Shown here: one piece after another, positions 33,389-43,134 of the stretch
Layout of the letters: the number at the start of each line of letters is the position of its first letter
Numbering within the stretch: position 1 is the stretch's first letter
From: Acidimicrobiia bacterium
Lineage (GTDB): Bacteria; Acidobacteriota; Terriglobia; Bryobacterales; Bryobacteraceae
Reading direction: 5' to 3'
Length of the DNA: 64,000 nt
NCBI GenBank assembly: GCA_016871315.1
Contig: VFZE01000020.1
Span: 1 to 64,000 of the forward strand
The notes under the pieces: model-generated
Seen by the model: only the letters and a program-made list of their open reading frames with translations
Database searches by the model: none
What the model was told of the DNA's origin: nothing
Made by a program: the position numbers and the translations under genes

Positions 33389-33667
33389 CTGCCCTTCAAA
33401 CATGCCCGCCGGTACTTCGTTCGCGGCCGCGTTCAAGGGGTTGGATTCCGCTACTTTGTCAAGCATTCCGCCCAATCGCTCGGCTTGGACGGTTATGTCA
33501 AGAACCTCGCTGACGGGAGCGTGGAAGTTTACGCGATCGGCACGGGAGAGCAGCTCCATGCGTTGGCCGCCCAATTGTGGAAAGGGCCGCGCTGGTCGGA
33601 AGTGCACAATGTGGAAGAGCGCGAAGAGCCGCTACATCAATGCCGCGGCTTTGAGATAGAGCACTGA
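33389..33667 (+). CDS. acyP: Acylphosphatase, probably starting at CTG
   Basis: The family core is unmistakable: YFVRGRVQGVGFRYFV (catalytic Arg) and GYVKNLADGSVEV (catalytic Asn). In this frame no ATG, GTG or TTG exists between the tRNA and the core; the only upstream ATG lies inside the tRNA gene. A CTG at 33389 sits five bases after GGAGG (33379-33383) and gives 92 residues, the normal acylphosphatase size. I therefore propose CTG as the start; an ATT nearby is an alternative. The enzyme hydrolyses acyl phosphates such as acetyl or carbamoyl phosphate in the cytoplasm. It lies 14 bases after tRNA-His. Confidence 0.83.
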   Translation: MPFKHARRYFVRGRVQGVGFRYFVKHSAQSLGLDGYVKNLADGSVEVYAIGTGEQLHALAAQLWKGPRWSEVHNVEEREEPLHQCRGFEIEH

Positions 33668-33784
33668 AGTCCTGCCTCTACCGCGCCGGTTTCGCCGGAG
33701 CCGGCGGCGGCTCGCTCGACGGCGGCACGATCTGGTTCATTCTCATGTACGTTCTATGTCGTCGAGTATAGCCAACCCCGATGC

Positions 33785-33790
33785 TACAAT
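33785..33790 (+). promoter_or_regulatory. Candidate -10 element of apt
   Basis: TACAAT lies 12 bases before the apt ATG, whose upstream sequence has no convincing Shine-Dalgarno site. No good -35 was found. The rest of the spacer 33668-33784 holds only a GC-rich stretch; its minus strand could encode a 22-residue proline-rich tail ([15 protein letters not shown]), which I do not call a gene. Confidence 0.35.
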
Positions 33791-33802
33791 ACTCGGAATC
33801 CG

Positions 33803-34318
33803 ATGAACGAACTCAAGCAACTCATCCGTGAGGTGCCCGACTTCCCCAAGCCGGGCATCAATTTTTACGACATCACGACTCTTTTGAAAGACTCCGCCGG
33901 CCTGGTAAAGGTAATCGAAGCAATGCGAAGCCAATACTCCGCCTTGCCTTTCGACCTCGTGCTAGGCATCGAGGCAAGAGGGTTCATCTTTGCCCCCACC
34001 GTTGCCTATGCCCTCCGCAAAGGCTTCATCCCGGTTCGCAAGCCGAAGAAGCTCCCCGCTGCCACCGTCAAGATGGAATACGAGCTGGAATACGGCACCG
34101 ACACGCTGGAAATCCATGCCGACGCCATTCAGCCCGGCCAGCGGGTTCTGATTGTGGACGACGTGCTGGCCACCGGAGGAACCGCCGCCGCCGTGACCAA
34201 GCTGGTGGAGAAACTAGGCGGTCAGGTCGCCGGCCTTGGTTTCATCATTGAACTGGATTTCCTGAATGGGCGTGGCAAGCTCGACGGCTACCAAATCCAC
34301 TCTCTCATTCACTACTAG
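33803..34318 (+). CDS. apt: Adenine phosphoribosyltransferase
   Basis: 171 residues, the standard length. The opening [22 protein letters not shown] and the PRPP-binding [16 protein letters not shown] are diagnostic. It salvages adenine with PRPP to AMP in the cytoplasm. ispE follows eight bases after the stop, and prs, which makes the PRPP it uses, is two genes downstream in the same direction. The ATG lacks a strong ribosome site and has a -10-like element very close, so its mRNA may be nearly leaderless. Confidence 0.96.
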   Translation: MNELKQLIREVPDFPKPGINFYDITTLLKDSAGLVKVIEAMRSQYSALPFDLVLGIEARGFIFAPTVAYALRKGFIPVRKPKKLPAATVKMEYELEYGTDTLEIHADAIQPGQRVLIVDDVLATGGTAAAVTKLVEKLGGQVAGLGFIIELDFLNGRGKLDGYQIHSLIHY

Positions 34319-34326
34319 CTGTCTCC

Positions 34327-35298
34327 ATGAAAAAGACTGCACCACGCCGTGCCGTCCTGAAGGCATTCGCCAAGATCAATCTCAGCCTCCAAGTAGGCCG
34401 CCGGCGCGCGGACGGCTATCACGATCTGCGCACCGTATTTCAAACTGTCAGTCTCGCGGATCAGTTGGAGATCGAATTCACGCCTGGCCGGCCAACCCGC
34501 ATTCATCTCTCCGGCGTGCCCTCCATCACCGATAACATCGTGGAGCGAGCGGCACGCGATGTCATGCGGTCGGCCGGAATTCGCGGTTCCCTCCGCATGC
34601 ATTTGGAAAAACGAATCCCGATGGGCGGCGGCTTGGGTGGCGGCTCCAGCGACGCCGCTGCCGTGCTGCTGGCACTCCCCGTCCTCGCCGGGGCCGGGAT
34701 TCCCATGGACCAGCTCCGCCAGTTGGCGGCAGCACTGGGCAGCGATGTTCCCTTTTTTCTAGAAGGCGGAACCTGTCTTGGCGAGGGCCGCGGAGAACTG
34801 CTCACTCGCGTCAAGGACGCCTCCGCGCGCCACGCTCTACTAGTGATTCCCGAAGTTGCCGTCTCTACCGCAGCCGCTTACCGGGACCTGGAATTGACAG
34901 GCGGCAATCCTTCCAATAGAATGAAGAGGTTCCAGTCATTGGCGCGGGCACTTGCTGACTCTGCCCGGCCCGAGCAGTGGAAGGCCTTCTGCGAGAACGA
35001 TTTTGAGTCCGTTGTTTTCCGGCGGTACCCTCTGTTGCATTCTCTCCACCGCAAGCTGCGAAGTTTGGGCGCTGGGCCTGCGCGAATGAGTGGAAGCGGT
35101 TCGACGCTGTTCGGCGTGTTTGCCGCCGGCTCGCTAAGAGACCAGGCGCGGCAGGTCCTTGACAGTGCCGGAGGAGTTGCCCGGGTGGAACCGTTTCACT
35201 TTGTCAGCAGGAAGCGGTACCGGGCCGCCTTGTGGAACGCCCTGGGATCGCACATGGATGGAAAGAAGTGGCCGCCCCTAAGCCGGTACGCAGAATGA
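34327..35298 (+). CDS. ispE: 4-diphosphocytidyl-2-C-methyl-D-erythritol kinase
   Basis: 323 residues of the GHMP kinase superfamily. Visible are [22 protein letters not shown] at the N-terminus, the ATP-binding [17 protein letters not shown] near residue 99, and a C-terminal [12 protein letters not shown] loop. It phosphorylates CDP-methylerythritol in the MEP isoprenoid pathway. The stop codon overlaps the prs start (ATGA). The order ispE-prs-rplY-pth is widely conserved in bacteria, supporting the call. The C-terminal 30 residues after the conserved domain ([20 protein letters not shown]) are slightly longer than usual. Confidence 0.95.
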   Translation: MKKTAPRRAVLKAFAKINLSLQVGRRRADGYHDLRTVFQTVSLADQLEIEFTPGRPTRIHLSGVPSITDNIVERAARDVMRSAGIRGSLRMHLEKRIPMGGGLGGGSSDAAAVLLALPVLAGAGIPMDQLRQLAAALGSDVPFFLEGGTCLGEGRGELLTRVKDASARHALLVIPEVAVSTAAAYRDLELTGGNPSNRMKRFQSLARALADSARPEQWKAFCENDFESVVFRRYPLLHSLHRKLRSLGAGPARMSGSGSTLFGVFAAGSLRDQARQVLDSAGGVARVEPFHFVSRKRYRAALWNALGSHMDGKKWPPLSRYAE

Positions 35299-36239
35299 CC
35301 TTCGACCGATTGAAAGTCTTCACGGGCAACGCGAACCCTGCCCTCACAGTGGAAATCTGTGAAAACCTCGGCTGCACTCTCGGCGAAGCCAGCGTGCGCA
35401 CTTTCTCCGATGGCGAAATCTATCTTCAGATACAGGAAAACGTCCGTGGCGCCGACGTTTTTGTCGTCCAGCCCACCTGCACGCCAGTCGACAAGAACCT
35501 TTTTGAGCTCCTGCTCATGATCGACGCTCTCAAGCGCGCTTCCGCCGACCGCATCACCGCCGTTCTGCCCTACTACGGCTACGCGCGCCAGGACCGCAAG
35601 GACAAGCCGCGCGTGCCCATCTCGGCCAAGCTGGTCGCGAAGATGATGGAGGCCGCCGGAGCCAACCGCATCCTCGCGCTTGACCTCCACGCCGCGCAGA
35701 TCCAGGGCTTCTTCGATGTTCCTGTCGATCACCTCTTCGCCACTCCCGTCCTGATCGAACCGTTCCGCAATCTCCCCCAGGAGAATCTGTGCGTCGTCTC
35801 CCCCGATGCCGGCGGCGTCGAGCGTGCCCGCGCCTTTGCCAAGCGCTTGAACGCTCCGCTGGCCATCATCGACAAGCGCCGCGAAGATGTGAACGTGGCC
35901 GAAATCATGCACATCATCGGCGAAGTGGAAGGCATGCATTGCCTCATCGTCGACGACCTGATCGATACCGGCGGCACGCTCGTCAAGGGCGCCGAAGCGC
36001 TGCTTGCCAACGGCGCCAGCCAGGTCTCCGCCTGCGCCACCCACGCCGTTCTCAGCGGGCCCGCCGTGCAGCGCATTCAGGAATCCAAGATTTCTTCCGT
36101 TATTCTGACCAATTCCATCCCGCTCAAGAGGGAAGCGGAAGGCTGCGGGCGCATCCGGCAATTGTCCGTCGCCCCGCTGCTGGCTCAGGCCATCCAAAGC
36201 ATTCATGAGGAGACCTCTGTCAGCACGTTATTTGTGTAG
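35295..36239 (+). CDS. prs: Ribose-phosphate pyrophosphokinase (PRPP synthetase)
   Basis: 314 residues from the ATG overlapping the ispE stop (ATGA); a longer open frame from 35232 lies within isp[42 protein letters not shown] and the PRPP loop [10 protein letters not shown] are all present. It makes PRPP from ribose 5-phosphate and ATP for purine, pyrimidine, His and Trp synthesis. A 77-base spacer to rplY follows, with a possible weak stem (accgggc/gccccggt) around a long loop that I do not call a terminator. Confidence 0.96.
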   Translation: MTFDRLKVFTGNANPALTVEICENLGCTLGEASVRTFSDGEIYLQIQENVRGADVFVVQPTCTPVDKNLFELLLMIDALKRASADRITAVLPYYGYARQDRKDKPRVPISAKLVAKMMEAAGANRILALDLHAAQIQGFFDVPVDHLFATPVLIEPFRNLPQENLCVVSPDAGGVERARAFAKRLNAPLAIIDKRREDVNVAEIMHIIGEVEGMHCLIVDDLIDTGGTLVKGAEALLANGASQVSACATHAVLSGPAVQRIQESKISSVILTNSIPLKREAEGCGRIRQLSVAPLLAQAIQSIHEETSVSTLFV

Positions 36240-36316
36240 TTGATTCGGACCGGGCATCGAGGCCGTCACATTATCTTAGGCTGTCGCCCCGGTTCTTAAA
36301 GAGAAAGAAGTAGGAG

Positions 36317-37012
36317 ATGAGAAAAGACATCACAGTGGTGGCCGAACAACGGTCAACCCGAGGTAAAAATGCCGCCCGGCGCACCCGCGTGGCTGGACAG
36401 ATTCCCGCGGTGGTTTACGGATCTGGCGGCGAAAGCGTCGCCGTTGCCGTCAGTCCCAAGGAGATCAACCGCATTCTGCACAGCAAGACCGGCCACAATA
36501 CGATCTTCGACGTCCAGGTTCAGGGCGGGGAAAAGACTCCGGTCATGATCGTTGACTGGCTGAATGAGCCGGTGAAGGGCAACCTTCTCCACATCGACAT
36601 GCTGCGCATTGACCTCACTAAGCGCCTCCATGTGAAGGTTCCCGTGCACACCACCGGTGATCCGGTTGGCGTAAAAATCCAAGGCGGACTTCTCGAAGCT
36701 GTTACCCGCGAAATCGAGATCGAGTGCCTCCCCGATGACATCCCGGAGAGCTTCACCGTCGACGTGTCAAATCTTTCCATCGGCGACAACCTGCGCGCCT
36801 CCGGTGTGGCCATCCCCGAGAACATGAAGTTGTTCAGCCCGCCCGATACGGTCATCTGCCACGTCGTCGCCATCCGGACTTCGGAAACCGAGACAGCCGC
36901 CGCCGAAGGCGAAGCAGTGGAACCTGCCGCCGCTGGCGCCAAGGCCGAACCGGAAGTCATCAAGAAAGGCAAAAAGGAAGAGGAGGGCGAGGACAAAGGC
37001 AAGAAGAAGTAA
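36317..37012 (+). CDS. rplY: Ribosomal protein L25/general stress protein CTC
   Basis: 231 residues, the long CTC/TL5 form: an N-terminal 5S rRNA-binding domain (VVAEQRSTRGKNAARRTR, AVVYGSGG), a C-terminal beta domain (LLEAVTREIEIECLPDDIPE) and a charged tail rich in Glu and Lys from about residue 195. AGGAG directly abuts the ATG, so the purine run AAAGAAG slightly upstream probably serves as ribosome site. Part of the large subunit near 5S rRNA. Fourth in the ispE-prs-rplY-pth order. Confidence 0.95.
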   Translation: MRKDITVVAEQRSTRGKNAARRTRVAGQIPAVVYGSGGESVAVAVSPKEINRILHSKTGHNTIFDVQVQGGEKTPVMIVDWLNEPVKGNLLHIDMLRIDLTKRLHVKVPVHTTGDPVGVKIQGGLLEAVTREIEIECLPDDIPESFTVDVSNLSIGDNLRASGVAIPENMKLFSPPDTVICHVVAIRTSETETAAAEGEAVEPAAAGAKAEPEVIKKGKKEEEGEDKGKKK

Positions 37013-37045
37013 TGCTTGCCCCAGGCTCCGGAACGCTCGCGGACG

Positions 37046-37645
37046 ATGCAGAATCACTGCCTCATCGTTGGCTTGGGCAATCCTGGCGCCGAATACGAGC
37101 TTACCCCTCACAACCTCGGTTTTCTGACTGTCGACAGGCTTGCGGACCGGCATGGTATCCGTGTCAGCCGCAAGGAATCGGCGGCTCTGGTTGGCTTGGG
37201 GAGAATGGGGGCCGCCGAGGTGATCCTGGCCAAGCCGCAGACCTTCATGAATGTCAGCGGACCTTCGGTCAGGGCCTTGCTCGGCAAGTATGATTTGGGG
37301 CCGGAACGGCTGGTGCTGGTTTACGATGAACTGGCGCTGCCGTGGATGCAGATCCGCATACGGCCCAAAGGGAGTTCCGCCGGTCACAACGGTGTCGAGT
37401 CGGTGATTCGAAGCGTGGGGACTGGTGAGTTTGCCCGGGTTCGCCTGGGCATTCACCCCGGCCGCGAGGTCGGGGATGGAGCAAAGTTTGTGCTTTCGCC
37501 CTTCAGGCGGGCACAATGGAAGGAGTTGGATGAGCTGCTCGAGCACGCCGCACAGGCAGTGGAGTCCATAATCGCTGAAGGCGTCGAAAAGTCCATGGCG
37601 AATTTCAATCGCCGCGCCCGAGGCTCAAATACAGAGGAAGAATGA
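37046..37645 (+). CDS. pth: Peptidyl-tRNA hydrolase
   Basis: 199 residues from the ATG giving [14 protein letters not shown]; an earlier ATG adds ten residues of no family likeness. [17 protein letters not shown] holds the catalytic His, and [11 protein letters not shown] and [14 protein letters not shown] complete the active site. It releases tRNA from peptidyl-tRNA that falls off ribosomes. The stop codon overlaps the rpsF start (ATGA). Confidence 0.95.
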   Translation: MQNHCLIVGLGNPGAEYELTPHNLGFLTVDRLADRHGIRVSRKESAALVGLGRMGAAEVILAKPQTFMNVSGPSVRALLGKYDLGPERLVLVYDELALPWMQIRIRPKGSSAGHNGVESVIRSVGTGEFARVRLGIHPGREVGDGAKFVLSPFRRAQWKELDELLEHAAQAVESIIAEGVEKSMANFNRRARGSNTEEE

Positions 37646-38067
37646 GAATCTACGAAGAATTGTTCATTTGCCGGCCCGATGCCACCGAAGAAGAAATCGA
37701 AGCATACAACGGCCAGCTGGAGTCGGTCATCAAACAGGCCGGCGGTACCGTCGACAAGATCGAGAAATGGGGCGTGCGCAAGCTCGCCTACCGCGTCCAG
37801 AAGCGCTCGGAAGGCTTCTACGTCCTCGTTCAGTTCACCGCGGGCGCAGAAACCGTCAAGGAAGTCGAGCGCCGCATGCGCGTCTCCGATCTGATCCTGA
37901 AGTTCCTCACCGTCCGCATTGACGAAAAGCTGAAGTGGCTGGAGAAGCGCAAGAAGGCTCGCGAAAAGCGCGCCGCACGCAAACCAGCCCCCGTGCAGGC
38001 GCCGGCGGCACCGCCGGTAGAGGAAGCGGCGGCTGTGCCCGGCGCTCCCGTTGAGGCAAGCGAATAA
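37642..38067 (+). CDS. rpsF: Ribosomal protein S6
   Basis: 141 residues. [21 protein letters not shown] and [22 protein letters not shown] are the ferredoxin-like S6 core. The C-terminal 35 residues are an Ala/Pro-rich extension ([20 protein letters not shown]). S6 binds S18 on the small-subunit platform, and rpsR follows 21 bases later. Its ATG overlaps the pth stop. Confidence 0.96.
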   Translation: MRIYEELFICRPDATEEEIEAYNGQLESVIKQAGGTVDKIEKWGVRKLAYRVQKRSEGFYVLVQFTAGAETVKEVERRMRVSDLILKFLTVRIDEKLKWLEKRKKAREKRAARKPAPVQAPAAPPVEEAAAVPGAPVEASE

Positions 38068-38088
38068 AGAGGATCAGGAGAAATCATC

Positions 38089-38394
38089 ATGGCAGAATCA
38101 AGAGGCGGTAGACCAGTCAGCGGTTCCCAGCGCCCCACCGGCGGCGACAAGGCAATCGTTTCCAACAAACGCCAGTTTTTCCGGCGCAGGAAAGTATGCA
38201 AGTTTTGCGTCGACAAGATCGACTACATCGACTACAAGGACGTGCGGCTGCTGTCGCAATTCGTTTCCGAGCGGGGCAAAATTGTCCCGCGCCGCATTTC
38301 CGGTGTCTGCACTCCGTGTCAGCGCCGGCTGAGCGAGGCAATCAAGCAGGCGCGCAACATCGCCCTGCTTCCCTTTGCCAGCAGCATCAAATAG
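38089..38394 (+). CDS. rpsR: Ribosomal protein S18, C+ (cysteine-containing) form
   Basis: 101 residues. The core [19 protein letters not shown], then [19 protein letters not shown] carries two C-x2-C pairs, as in the zinc-binding S18 type. A basic, glycine-rich N-terminal tail of about 20 residues precedes it. A GGAG sits seven bases before the ATG. Partner of S6 in the 30S subunit. The cysteine pairs imply that this ribosomal protein is a zinc reservoir; I see no zinc-free paralog in the window. Confidence 0.96.
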   Translation: MAESRGGRPVSGSQRPTGGDKAIVSNKRQFFRRRKVCKFCVDKIDYIDYKDVRLLSQFVSERGKIVPRRISGVCTPCQRRLSEAIKQARNIALLPFASSIK

Positions 38395-38432
38395 CGCCGC
38401 GCATCCTCAAAGGCATTTAGAAGGAGTCAATC

Positions 38433-38879
38433 ATGGAAGTCATCTTGAGAGAAGATATCGATAAGCTCGGCCATCGCGGCCAGCTCGTCAAGGTTGCTGC
38501 CGGCTACGCGCGCAATTTCCTCCTCCCCCGCAAGCTTGCTGTTCAGGCCACCGAGGCCAACAAGAAGATCGTCGAGCAGGAGCGACAGGCCCACCTTCGC
38601 AAGGAAGCCAAACTTGCCGGAGAAGCCTCCGAGTTGGCCAAGCTGATGGCCGGTGTCACCGTCACTATCGCATCCAAAGCCGGCGAACAGGATCAGTTGT
38701 TCGGTTCGGTCACATCCAAGGACATTGCCGAAGCGCTCGAGAAACAGAACTTCTCGATCGATCGTAAGAAGATCCTGTTGGATGAACCCATCCGTCAGCT
38801 CGGCGAACACAAGGTCAGCCTCAAACTGCACCGCGAGGTTACCGCCGAAGTCACCGTCAACGTCGTCAAAGAGGAATAA
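38433..38879 (+). CDS. rplI: Ribosomal protein L9
   Basis: 148 residues, the normal size. MEVILREDIDKLGHRGQLVKVAAGYARNFL is the N-terminal domain, followed by the long connecting helix (ANKKIVEQERQAHLRKEAKL) and a C-terminal domain ending VNVVKEE. AGAAGGAG lies upstream of the ATG. It closes the conserved rpsF-rpsR-rplI group. The next gene, an SDR, starts 13 bases later. Confidence 0.96.
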   Translation: MEVILREDIDKLGHRGQLVKVAAGYARNFLLPRKLAVQATEANKKIVEQERQAHLRKEAKLAGEASELAKLMAGVTVTIASKAGEQDQLFGSVTSKDIAEALEKQNFSIDRKKILLDEPIRQLGEHKVSLKLHREVTAEVTVNVVKEE

Positions 38880-38892
38880 TCACCTCCACGGT

Positions 38893-39639
38893 ATGGCTTT
38901 TTTCGATCTCACAGGCCAGACCGCCATCGTTACCGGTGCGGCCACCGGAATCGGGGAAGCAATCGCCCGACGCCTCGCCGCCGCAGGCGCCCGTGTCGCC
39001 GTCGCCGATCTGGATGGGGCAGGCGCCTCCGCCGTCGCTCAGTCGATCGGCGCGGGCGCTTTCCCTCTTCCTATCGACATCACCAACTCCGCCTCCGCCG
39101 GGCGCGCCATGGCTAGTGTGCTTGAACTCACATCGCGCATCGACGTCCTGGTCAACAACGCCGGCATCGGCGGCAAGGCCGCTCCGCTCTGGGAACAAAC
39201 CCCGGAGGATTGGGAACGCATCATCGCCGTCAACATGACCGGCGTCTTTCACTGTTGCCGCGCCGTCATCCAGCAGATGCGCAAACAGCGCTACGGACGC
39301 ATTGTCAATATCGCCTCCATCGCCGGCAAGGAGGGCAATCCCAACATGACCGGCTATTCCGCCACCAAGGCCGCCGTCATCGGCTTCACCAAATCCCTCG
39401 CCAAAGAGGTTGCTATCGAGGGTATCTGCGTCAACGCCGTCTCCCCCGCCGTAATCCGTACGAAGATTCTCGATCAGCTCACCCCCGAACAGGTCGATTA
39501 CATGACCCAGCGCATTCCCATGCGCCGCACCGGCACGCCGGAAGAAATCGCCGCCGTCGTCCATTTTCTCAGTTCGCCCGACTGTTCCTTCGTCACAGGT
39601 CAGTGCTACGATGCCAGCGGTGGGCGGGCCACCTACTGA
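38893..39639 (+). CDS. Short-chain dehydrogenase/reductase (SDR)
   Basis: 248 residues from the ATG at 38893 ([15 protein letters not shown]); a longer open frame overlaps rplI and is not credible. The cofactor loop [10 protein letters not shown] (T-G-x3-G-x-G), D in AVADLDG (NAD preference), NNAG, the catalytic Ser in IASIAG and YSATK give a complete classical SDR. Closest by pattern to 3-oxoacyl-ACP reductase (FabG)-like or sugar-alcohol oxidoreductases; substrate not deducible. It ends one base before the HEAT/SEC-C gene, so they are likely co-translated. Confidence 0.88.
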   Translation: MAFFDLTGQTAIVTGAATGIGEAIARRLAAAGARVAVADLDGAGASAVAQSIGAGAFPLPIDITNSASAGRAMASVLELTSRIDVLVNNAGIGGKAAPLWEQTPEDWERIIAVNMTGVFHCCRAVIQQMRKQRYGRIVNIASIAGKEGNPNMTGYSATKAAVIGFTKSLAKEVAIEGICVNAVSPAVIRTKILDQLTPEQVDYMTQRIPMRRTGTPEEIAAVVHFLSSPDCSFVTGQCYDASGGRATY

Positions 39640-39640
39640 C

Positions 39641-41020
39641 ATGATCCCAACGCCGGAGCAGTATTTCCAGCTCTCTACATTTGAACTTCTCACCGCGGCT
39701 TCCCGCGGTGTCATCACCTTTGACCATCGTCTTCTCCATGCCTTGCTCGACGACCCACAGCGCGCGCTGCCGGACATTCTCCGCTTTGTGGAAAGTGACC
39801 GCGGTGAACAAACTATCGACATTTCCGTCGACTTGATGAGTCTCTTCTGCGCCCACCCCGTCCCGGAGTCTGTTCCCTTCTTTGTTGCCGAGATCCGGCG
39901 CTTTCCCCATGATGTTCCCGATGAAGTCACGGAAGCAATGCCGCGCATCGGACGTCCCGCGTTGGAGCCCCTTCTTCAGCTCTACGATGAGTTGGCGCCC
40001 GATGATCGCGGTGAGCTCCTCTTTCTACTCATGACTCTGGGCGTTGCCGATTCGCGTTTGGAGGCGCTCCTGGCTGCCACCGAAAAGAAGGACCCAGAGG
40101 AAGCGGCCTTCCTTCGGGAGGTTTACGAGGACCTCCCATCAGGAGACGAGCCTCCGCCCTACGACATCTACCGCTGGTATCCGGAAACCGCCGAACCGGA
40201 ACTGGAAGTCCTTCCCGATGCCGTCCGCCTGGAGTTCCTCGCCAGTTCTCATGCCCCGCACCGCCTCATGGGCGCCGAATCCTTTGTCGACGAGGATCTC
40301 GATTCCGAAGTCGCCGATAGGCTCCTCGAGCTTGCTCAGTCAGACCCGGAAGAATCCGTGCGCAGCCGCTGTTGGGAAGCCCTTGGCGCCATGGTCGAGG
40401 AACCCTCCTTTGCACGGATCATGCGCGACAGGATCACGGACCCCTCCACGGGAATCGAAGAGCGGATCGGGATTGCCACCGCGCTGCTCGATCAACAACC
40501 CGAGGAAGAGATCCATGAAGTCCTTCTTGCAGCCTACGGCCATACTGCGTTGCGCGCCCGCGCCCTTCGCGCGATGGTCAAAGCGATGGATCCCGTCCGC
40601 TACTCGCCCTACGCCGTTGCTCATCTTGATGATCCCGACCTCGCCATCCGCCGCCAGGCTGTCTACGGTATTGGTTTCTTCAACATTTACTCGGAAGCCC
40701 ACCGTCTCGAGAAGCTGTTTGACCACGAGGAACTCCGCACCGACGCGCTCATGGCTTACGCTCTTTCCGCTCCTGCCGAAACCAATCGGGTGGAAATGCG
40801 CCGCCTCTATGACCGCATGGAACGGCTCGCCGGAGAGTTCTCAGAGTCCGATGCCGAAGCCGTGACCGCGGGCATCGATCTTCGTCTGCAGAGCCATGGT
40901 CGCCAGCCGCTCTTCGCGGAACCGGCGGAGCCGTTAATGCCTGTCTTGGAGAAAACCGGGCGCAACGACCCTTGTCCTTGTGGTTCCGGAAAAAAATACA
41001 AGAAGTGCTGCGGCGGCTGA
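39641..41020 (+). CDS. HEAT-repeat protein with C-terminal SEC-C zinc motif
   Basis: 459 residues from the ATG one base after the SDR stop. The body is helical and acidic, with HEAT/armadillo-like repeats ([37 protein letters not shown]). The last 20 residues, [19 protein letters not shown], form a SEC-C zinc finger as at the end of SecA. SEC-C domains outside SecA often bind SecB or ribosomes. The protein is probably cytosolic and an adaptor; the specific role is unknown. Confidence 0.8.
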   Translation: MIPTPEQYFQLSTFELLTAASRGVITFDHRLLHALLDDPQRALPDILRFVESDRGEQTIDISVDLMSLFCAHPVPESVPFFVAEIRRFPHDVPDEVTEAMPRIGRPALEPLLQLYDELAPDDRGELLFLLMTLGVADSRLEALLAATEKKDPEEAAFLREVYEDLPSGDEPPPYDIYRWYPETAEPELEVLPDAVRLEFLASSHAPHRLMGAESFVDEDLDSEVADRLLELAQSDPEESVRSRCWEALGAMVEEPSFARIMRDRITDPSTGIEERIGIATALLDQQPEEEIHEVLLAAYGHTALRARALRAMVKAMDPVRYSPYAVAHLDDPDLAIRRQAVYGIGFFNIYSEAHRLEKLFDHEELRTDALMAYALSAPAETNRVEMRRLYDRMERLAGEFSESDAEAVTAGIDLRLQSHGRQPLFAEPAEPLMPVLEKTGRNDPCPCGSGKKYKKCCGG

Positions 41021-41021
41021 T

Positions 41022-41906
41022 CTACTGCTTACCCAACTGCTTCTTCTTGTACTCTTCGTATTCCTTTTGCAGCGCCGGATCCTTCGGCCTCGGATACAGA
41101 TCGCTCGACTTGTACCTTCCGCTCAGGAACTTCCCTTTCGTCCACTCGTCATGGATCCGCGTCTCCACCGCGCGGTCCACAATCTGTTTCACCATGTTCG
41201 GCGGAATGAAGTAGACACCCTCGCGGTCGCCCAGCACCACATCCCCGGGCAAAACCGTTGTCTGGCCGATCCGCACAGGCACGTTGTAGCCGGTGAGTTG
41301 AACATTGCCGATGGCGGATGGATGAGCGTGCCGGTAGTAAAGCCCCATGTCGATCGGATGGATCCCCTCCAGGTCGCGGATCGCCCCGTCCACCACAATC
41401 CCTCCGTTCACCGTTGCCGATTTCACCGCCGTCGCCAGATTGTCTCCCACAATCGATCCCCCGTTCTCCTTGCCGAACAAATCCACCACGAAAACATCGC
41501 CCGGCTGCAATTGGTCAATGATCCACTGATGAGCCGCGCCGGTGAAACCGCGGTTCTTCATATCACTGATCAGGATTTCGTTCAGGTCGGGACGATATGG
41601 CAGGAACTGCGCGGTCACCGCCCGGCCCACTAGCTTCTTCTCCGGGTGCAGTATCTGCCACCCACCCTCGTACTGGTTCCGGTACTCCGATTTCGGATTG
41701 TTCAATACTCCCCACACATCCTCCATCGTCAGCAAACGCACGCCCTCCAGAAGCTCATCGGGCGCCTTCGGCCGGCCATCCTCAAAACGCGGAAACTCGC
41801 TTTTCGACGTTACCTGAATCAGCTGTTCTTTGCTTAGTTTGAACACCTGTGCTCCACTAGGCAAAACAGCGGAGAAGATCATCGCGAAAAGAGTCAAGAA
41901 CCTCAT
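41022..41906 (-). CDS. Exported RraA-family protein (HMG/CHA aldolase-like)
   Basis: 294 residues from the ATG at 41906, chosen because it begins a signal peptide (RFLTLFAMIFSAVLPSGA); the open frame extends upstream into the neighbour without family likeness. The RraA/aldolase core is visible: QPGDVFVVDLFGKENG, ATVNGGIVVDGAIRDLEGI and LPGDVVLGDREGVYFIP, with the RD pair that binds metal and substrate in class II pyruvate aldolases of this family. An export signal is unusual for this family. It lies 13 bases downstream of an exported enolase-superfamily gene; both may process a sugar acid in the periplasm. Confidence 0.8.
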   Translation of the reverse strand: MRFLTLFAMIFSAVLPSGAQVFKLSKEQLIQVTSKSEFPRFEDGRPKAPDELLEGVRLLTMEDVWGVLNNPKSEYRNQYEGGWQILHPEKKLVGRAVTAQFLPYRPDLNEILISDMKNRGFTGAAHQWIIDQLQPGDVFVVDLFGKENGGSIVGDNLATAVKSATVNGGIVVDGAIRDLEGIHPIDMGLYYRHAHPSAIGNVQLTGYNVPVRIGQTTVLPGDVVLGDREGVYFIPPNMVKQIVDRAVETRIHDEWTKGKFLSGRYKSSDLYPRPKDPALQKEYEEYKKKQLGKQ

Positions 41907-41919
41907 GCCGAGCAATCTA

Positions 41920-43110
41920 TCACACCAGTTCCGGTGCATGCTTGCGGAGCAGGGAATCGGAGAACTCCACACCGAACCCCGGTCCTTCCGGGGCTCTGTA
42001 ATGTCCGTTTTCAAACGGCGCCGTCAGCAGCGCCATCAGCTCATTGCCCGGCTCTCCGGTGCCGAAGCTCTCCGCCATCGGACAATTCGCGCTTGCCTGA
42101 ATCAGGTGCATGCCGTACACGCTCCCGCCTCGGTGAGGCACTACCGGAACCGAACGCGAAGCCGCCAGCATCACCACCCGCTTACCCGTCGTCATCCCGC
42201 CTGACCAGGTAACATCAGGCTGCAACAGATGTGCCGCCTTGCGCCGCAGCAGCTGATCGAACCCATAATGCGTATACTCGTGCTCACCGCTGGCTATGCG
42301 CGTTCCCTTCACCTCCGCGCACAGCTTCTCATAGCCCGGTATATCGTCCGGCAGCAATGGCTCTTCGATAAAATGCAGCTTCATCTCCACTAGCCGCTCC
42401 GCGATCTCCAGCGTATAGTCCACGTTCCACCGGCACAGTACATCGATCATCAGCAATGCGTCCTGACCAACGATGTTCCGCGCCTGCTTGATCTGCTCCA
42501 CGATCTTTTTCTTGCCATCTTCCCCATCCGCCGGCCCAAAATTCACCGGCAATTTGAACGCGCGGAAGCCAAGCTTCATCCCGATTTCCGGATTTGGAGA
42601 AGTCAGATAGGCGGGTACCCGGTCCCTCACCGAGCCTCCCAACAGCTGGAACACCGGAGCATTGGCATGCCTTCCCGCGACGTCCCAAAGCGCAAGGTCG
42701 ATCCCGCTCAGCGCCATGATCGCCAGCCCCTTGCGGCCGTAAAAAGATGTCGAGGAAAAAATCTGATCCCACAACATCTCCACGTTCAGCGGATTCACGC
42801 CCACCAGAAGATCCTTCAGGTGATGCTCGATGATGTAGCAAGCCGCCTCTCCACCGCCCCCCATTCCATATCCGGTGAGGCCCTGGTCTGTTCGTATCTG
42901 CACCAGAATCGAACCCGACAATTGCGAAAACGGTCCGAACCACCGCCACCGCGCCGGGTCATGATCCGACGCAAACCGGCTCGTGCCGAACCGGCTCGTT
43001 TGCAGTAACCGGAAGGGAACCGCTTTAACCGAGGTGATCTTCATCTTTCTGTCCGCGGCCGGCAAGGCAGCCGCCAGTTGCGCCAATAGGGCGCGCCGCG
43101 AGATTCGCAT
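41920..43110 (-). CDS. Exported enolase-superfamily sugar-acid dehydratase (MR/MLE type, rhamnonate-dehydratase-like)
   Basis: 396 residues from the ATG at 43110, which opens a Tat-like signal (RISRRALLAQLAAALPAA); an ATG six codons upstream is also possible. The barrel carries the metal ligands in MIDVLCRWN (Asp), HFIEEPL (Glu) and ASGEHEYTHYG (Glu), and VPHRGG supplies a His. QPDVTWSGGM and the GEHE stretch recall L-rhamnonate dehydratase. Expected chemistry is dehydration of an acid sugar to a 2-keto-3-deoxy acid. Export of such an enzyme is odd. An RraA-type aldolase gene follows, which could cleave the product. Confidence 0.82.
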   Translation of the reverse strand: MRISRRALLAQLAAALPAADRKMKITSVKAVPFRLLQTSRFGTSRFASDHDPARWRWFGPFSQLSGSILVQIRTDQGLTGYGMGGGGEAACYIIEHHLKDLLVGVNPLNVEMLWDQIFSSTSFYGRKGLAIMALSGIDLALWDVAGRHANAPVFQLLGGSVRDRVPAYLTSPNPEIGMKLGFRAFKLPVNFGPADGEDGKKKIVEQIKQARNIVGQDALLMIDVLCRWNVDYTLEIAERLVEMKLHFIEEPLLPDDIPGYEKLCAEVKGTRIASGEHEYTHYGFDQLLRRKAAHLLQPDVTWSGGMTTGKRVVMLAASRSVPVVPHRGGSVYGMHLIQASANCPMAESFGTGEPGNELMALLTAPFENGHYRAPEGPGFGVEFSDSLLRKHAPELV

Positions 43111-43134
43111 CCAGCGATTATCTCTCACTACGGC

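Noticed and set aside
33668-33784. 22-residue proline-rich minus-strand peptide gene
   Set aside because: Very short, no ribosome site, biased GC-rich composition; more likely non-coding or the tail of a lost gene.
36241-36316. Intrinsic terminator or ribosomal leader between prs and rplY
   Set aside because: Only a weak, mismatched stem (accgggc/gccccggt) with a long loop and no T-run; the genes are probably co-transcribed.
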